From contig JACPSF010000194.1 of assembly GCA_016193385.1 (NCBI GenBank), positions 1-22,939 of the forward strand: DNA of 22,939 bases, given 5' to 3'. Shown here piece after piece: positions 21,771-22,939 of this stretch. The translations under genes were made by a program, and so were the position numbers. Source of the DNA: Deltaproteobacteria bacterium. GTDB lineage: Bacteria > Desulfobacterota_B > Binatia > UBA9968. How positions within the stretch are numbered: the stretch's first letter is position 1; each line of letters opens with the position of its first letter. Below the pieces are notes generated by a model that was not told the origin of the DNA, ran no database searches, and worked only from the letters and a program-made list of their open reading frames with translations.

Positions 21771-21898
21771 GTTCCGGCCCTATGCTTGGCCCCTGTGGCA
21801 CCGGTTTTCGCGGAGGGCGTAAAGCCTTCGCGGTACGTCAGCGCCACCGTACTGCACTGCCGACGGGGAGGTTCTCAAGTATGGGGCAGGTTCCGGCC
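21771..21898. other. Structured non-coding spacer between 9-base direct repeats
   Basis: GTTCCGGCC at 21771-21779 and again at 21890-21898 bounds a GC-rich stretch. Inside, 21809-21818 and 21824-21832 form a nine-pair stem (CGCG, one bulged G, then AGGGC/GCCTT) with a GTAAA loop, enclosed by GTGGC (21795-21799) and GCCAC (21843-21847). On the minus strand this lies downstream of the response regulator and about 290 bases upstream of the bactofilin start. It does not match a riboswitch class I know. Confidence 0.4.
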
Positions 21899-21915
21899 GC
21901 TCTGATGTGAACCTC

Positions 21916-22689
21916 TCACCGGCTAAGGATTTGTTCGACATAAGCTACGATGTTCTGCATCTTCTCGGTTTTAGCGATGAAATGCCGCCCGCCGATGAGG
22001 CCGCTATGGGATTTGACCTCCTCCTCGCTCACGATTGAGGTTAAAAAGACGATGGGCACATTTGCGATAGTGTTGTCTTCTTGAATCTTCTCTGCGACCT
22101 CGGGACCGTCCATATCCGGCATCACGACATCCAATATGATAAGATCGGGCTTAAAGGCTCTGGCGGCATTGACGCCTACCGATCCCTGGTTCTCCACCCG
22201 GACTTCGTATCTGCCGGTTTCCTGAAGCTTGGATCTGACGAGGTCCGAAAAATCTACGTTATCATCAATAATCAAGATCTTTTTCATCGAGGGTGCTCCG
22301 TCAGGCGATACTACTCCAGTTTTTCTTTTTAGCAAACTCACGATGCAAGCGTTCAGCTCGCTATGAGTGAAAGGCTTTACGAGGTAGTCGTCGCAGCCGG
22401 CAGCCAGGCATTTTTTTCTGTCCTCCGGTAAGGCCTTCGCAGTCGCCGCTAAGATGGGAATAGCTCCCGTCTTTGGATTAGCGCGTATCCGGGAGGCGGC
22501 TTGAAGGCCGTCCATCTTGGGCAGGGCGATATCCATGATGATCAGGTCGGGAAGCTCTGATGCCGCGAGTTCGACGGCTTCGACACCGTTTTTAGCGACC
22601 GCGACATCGTAGCCGAGAATCTCCAATTCCTGCTGTATTACTTCGATGGTTGCAGGATTATCTTCCACCAATAGAATCCGCGCTTTCAC
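21916..22689 (-). CDS. Response regulator with two fused receiver domains
   Basis: A 257-residue protein made of two CheY-like receiver domains and no output domain. Receiver 1 (1-125): ILLVEDN, phospho-acceptor Asp53 in IIMDIALP, AATA, K105 in YLVKPF. Receiver 2 (about 136-257): ILIIDDN, Asp187 in LILDVVMP, T217 in FLTS, K240 in FIAKTEK, where the usual Pro after Lys is missing. I chose the GTG at 22689 because AGGGGG stands 5 bases ahead; a GTG at 22695 would touch that sequence. The joint holds an internal Met135 with GGAG upstream, suggesting two genes fused. The histidine kinase gene just upstream is the likely partner. With no DNA-binding domain, it probably works by protein contact or phosphotransfer. 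Confidence 0.9.
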   Translation of the reverse strand: MKARILLVEDNPATIEVIQQELEILGYDVAVAKNGVEAVELAASELPDLIIMDIALPKMDGLQAASRIRANPKTGAIPILAATAKALPEDRKKCLAAGCDDYLVKPFTHSELNACIVSLLKRKTGVVSPDGAPSMKKILIIDDNVDFSDLVRSKLQETGRYEVRVENQGSVGVNAARAFKPDLIILDVVMPDMDGPEVAEKIQEDNTIANVPIVFLTSIVSEEEVKSHSGLIGGRHFIAKTEKMQNIVAYVEQILSR

Positions 22690-22698
22690 ATACACCCC

Positions 22699-22939
22699 CT
22701 ATGTTTGGCTTGGCAGCCGAACCGTAAAGGTTGTGCCTTTGCCCACGTCGCTTTGAGCCTCCACTGTGCCGCCGTGGGCCTCCACGATCGTTTTCACGAT
22801 AAAAAGACCAAGGCCGGTTCCTTCAACGTTTGCCGAGCCTTTGAGACGGCGAAATTCTGTAAAGAGCATAGGGAGTTCGTCCTTAGAAATGCCCATACCG
22901 GTGTCGCTGACGCTGGCGCAAACCTTACCGTTCTCGACC
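22699..22939 (-). CDS. Histidine kinase, C-terminal ATPase part only (5' end beyond window)
   Basis: The last 79 codons of a sensor histidine kinase; the gene runs past the right edge. It shows the end of the HATPase domain: VSDTGMGISKDELPMLFTEF (G1 box with DTGMGI), 'GTGLGLFIVKTIVEAHGG' (G2 box) and 'GKGTTFTVRLP'. The stop TAG lies within the Shine-Dalgarno region of the double-receiver gene, so both belong to one two-component operon. Sensor domain, phospho-His and localisation are not visible. Confidence 0.9.
   Translation of the reverse strand, partial: VENGKVCASVSDTGMGISKDELPMLFTEFRRLKGSANVEGTGLGLFIVKTIVEAHGGTVEAQSDVGKGTTFTVRLPSQT

Noticed and set aside
21771..21898. Cyclic-di-GMP or cobalamin riboswitch
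   Set aside because: A few words look similar (CACAGGGGCCAA, GGCGTAAAGCC), but the conserved cores are not in the right order on either strand.

Overview
The window looks like chromosomal DNA from an uncultivated, moderately GC-rich, Gram-negative-type bacterium, probably from soil, sediment or water. The evidence is signal peptides of the Sec type, a bactofilin, an ECF sigma factor with a zinc-type anti-sigma factor, and many amide or ring-opening hydrolases next to NMT1-like binding proteins that have no permease. This gene style is familiar from deltaproteobacteria-like and candidate-phylum genomes (Binatota, Rokubacteria/Methylomirabilota, Tectomicrobia). The sequence has no rRNA or other marker that settles the lineage. 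I see no tRNA, rRNA, CRISPR array, prophage or transposase gene.

Layout. (1) 2-4210, plus strand: 3' part of a dihydropyrimidinase-like hydrolase, an exported NMT1-type binding protein, an M20-type hydrolase with altered active-site positions, a tiny ORF, and a secreted protein resembling the TTHB210-like (DUF5602) family. (2) 4317-5714, minus: an ATZ/TRZ-type amidohydrolase without the usual HxxE glutamate, with a plausible promoter. The 430-base gap after it holds the C-terminal remnant of a binding protein. (3) 6149-13651, plus: luciferase-like monooxygenase, hyuA, hyuB (8-base overlap), SDR dehydrogenase, KDPG-aldolase-like protein and a 4,5-dihydroxyphthalate-decarboxylase-like protein. 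Three of the gaps here carry short-period or AT-rich repeats. (4) 13840-15871, plus: ECF sigma factor, zinc-finger anti-sigma factor, a periplasmic protein with five 18-residue repeats (DUF3106-like) and a glycine-zipper exported protein. (5) 16007-16696, plus: Nudix plus winged-helix (NrtR-like) regulator. (6) 19203-16700, minus: amidohydrolase-2, orphan ABC ATPase, exported metallo-beta-lactamase-fold protein. (7) 19311-21080, plus: adenine-deaminase-like protein. (8) 22939-21082, minus: histidine kinase 3' end, double-receiver response regulator, a structured spacer, a MITE-like element and a bactofilin.

How the genes may work together. Regions 1-3 look like a scavenging island for cyclic amides, hydantoins, pyrimidines or triazine-like rings: ring opening (dihydropyrimidinase-like, HyuA/HyuB, ATZ/TRZ), amide cleavage (M20), oxidation (LLM, SDR), aldol cleavage (KDPG aldolase) and ligand binding (NMT1, DHP-like). 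The substrate is unknown. Region 4 is a self-contained envelope-stress module. The most notable observation is that the sigma gene and the glycine-zipper gene have matching candidate promoters, GTTAA(T/C)-N16-CGTCTAA, with identical spacing. This suggests that the sigma factor drives itself and its terminal partner, and it predicts the recognition sequence for the regulon.
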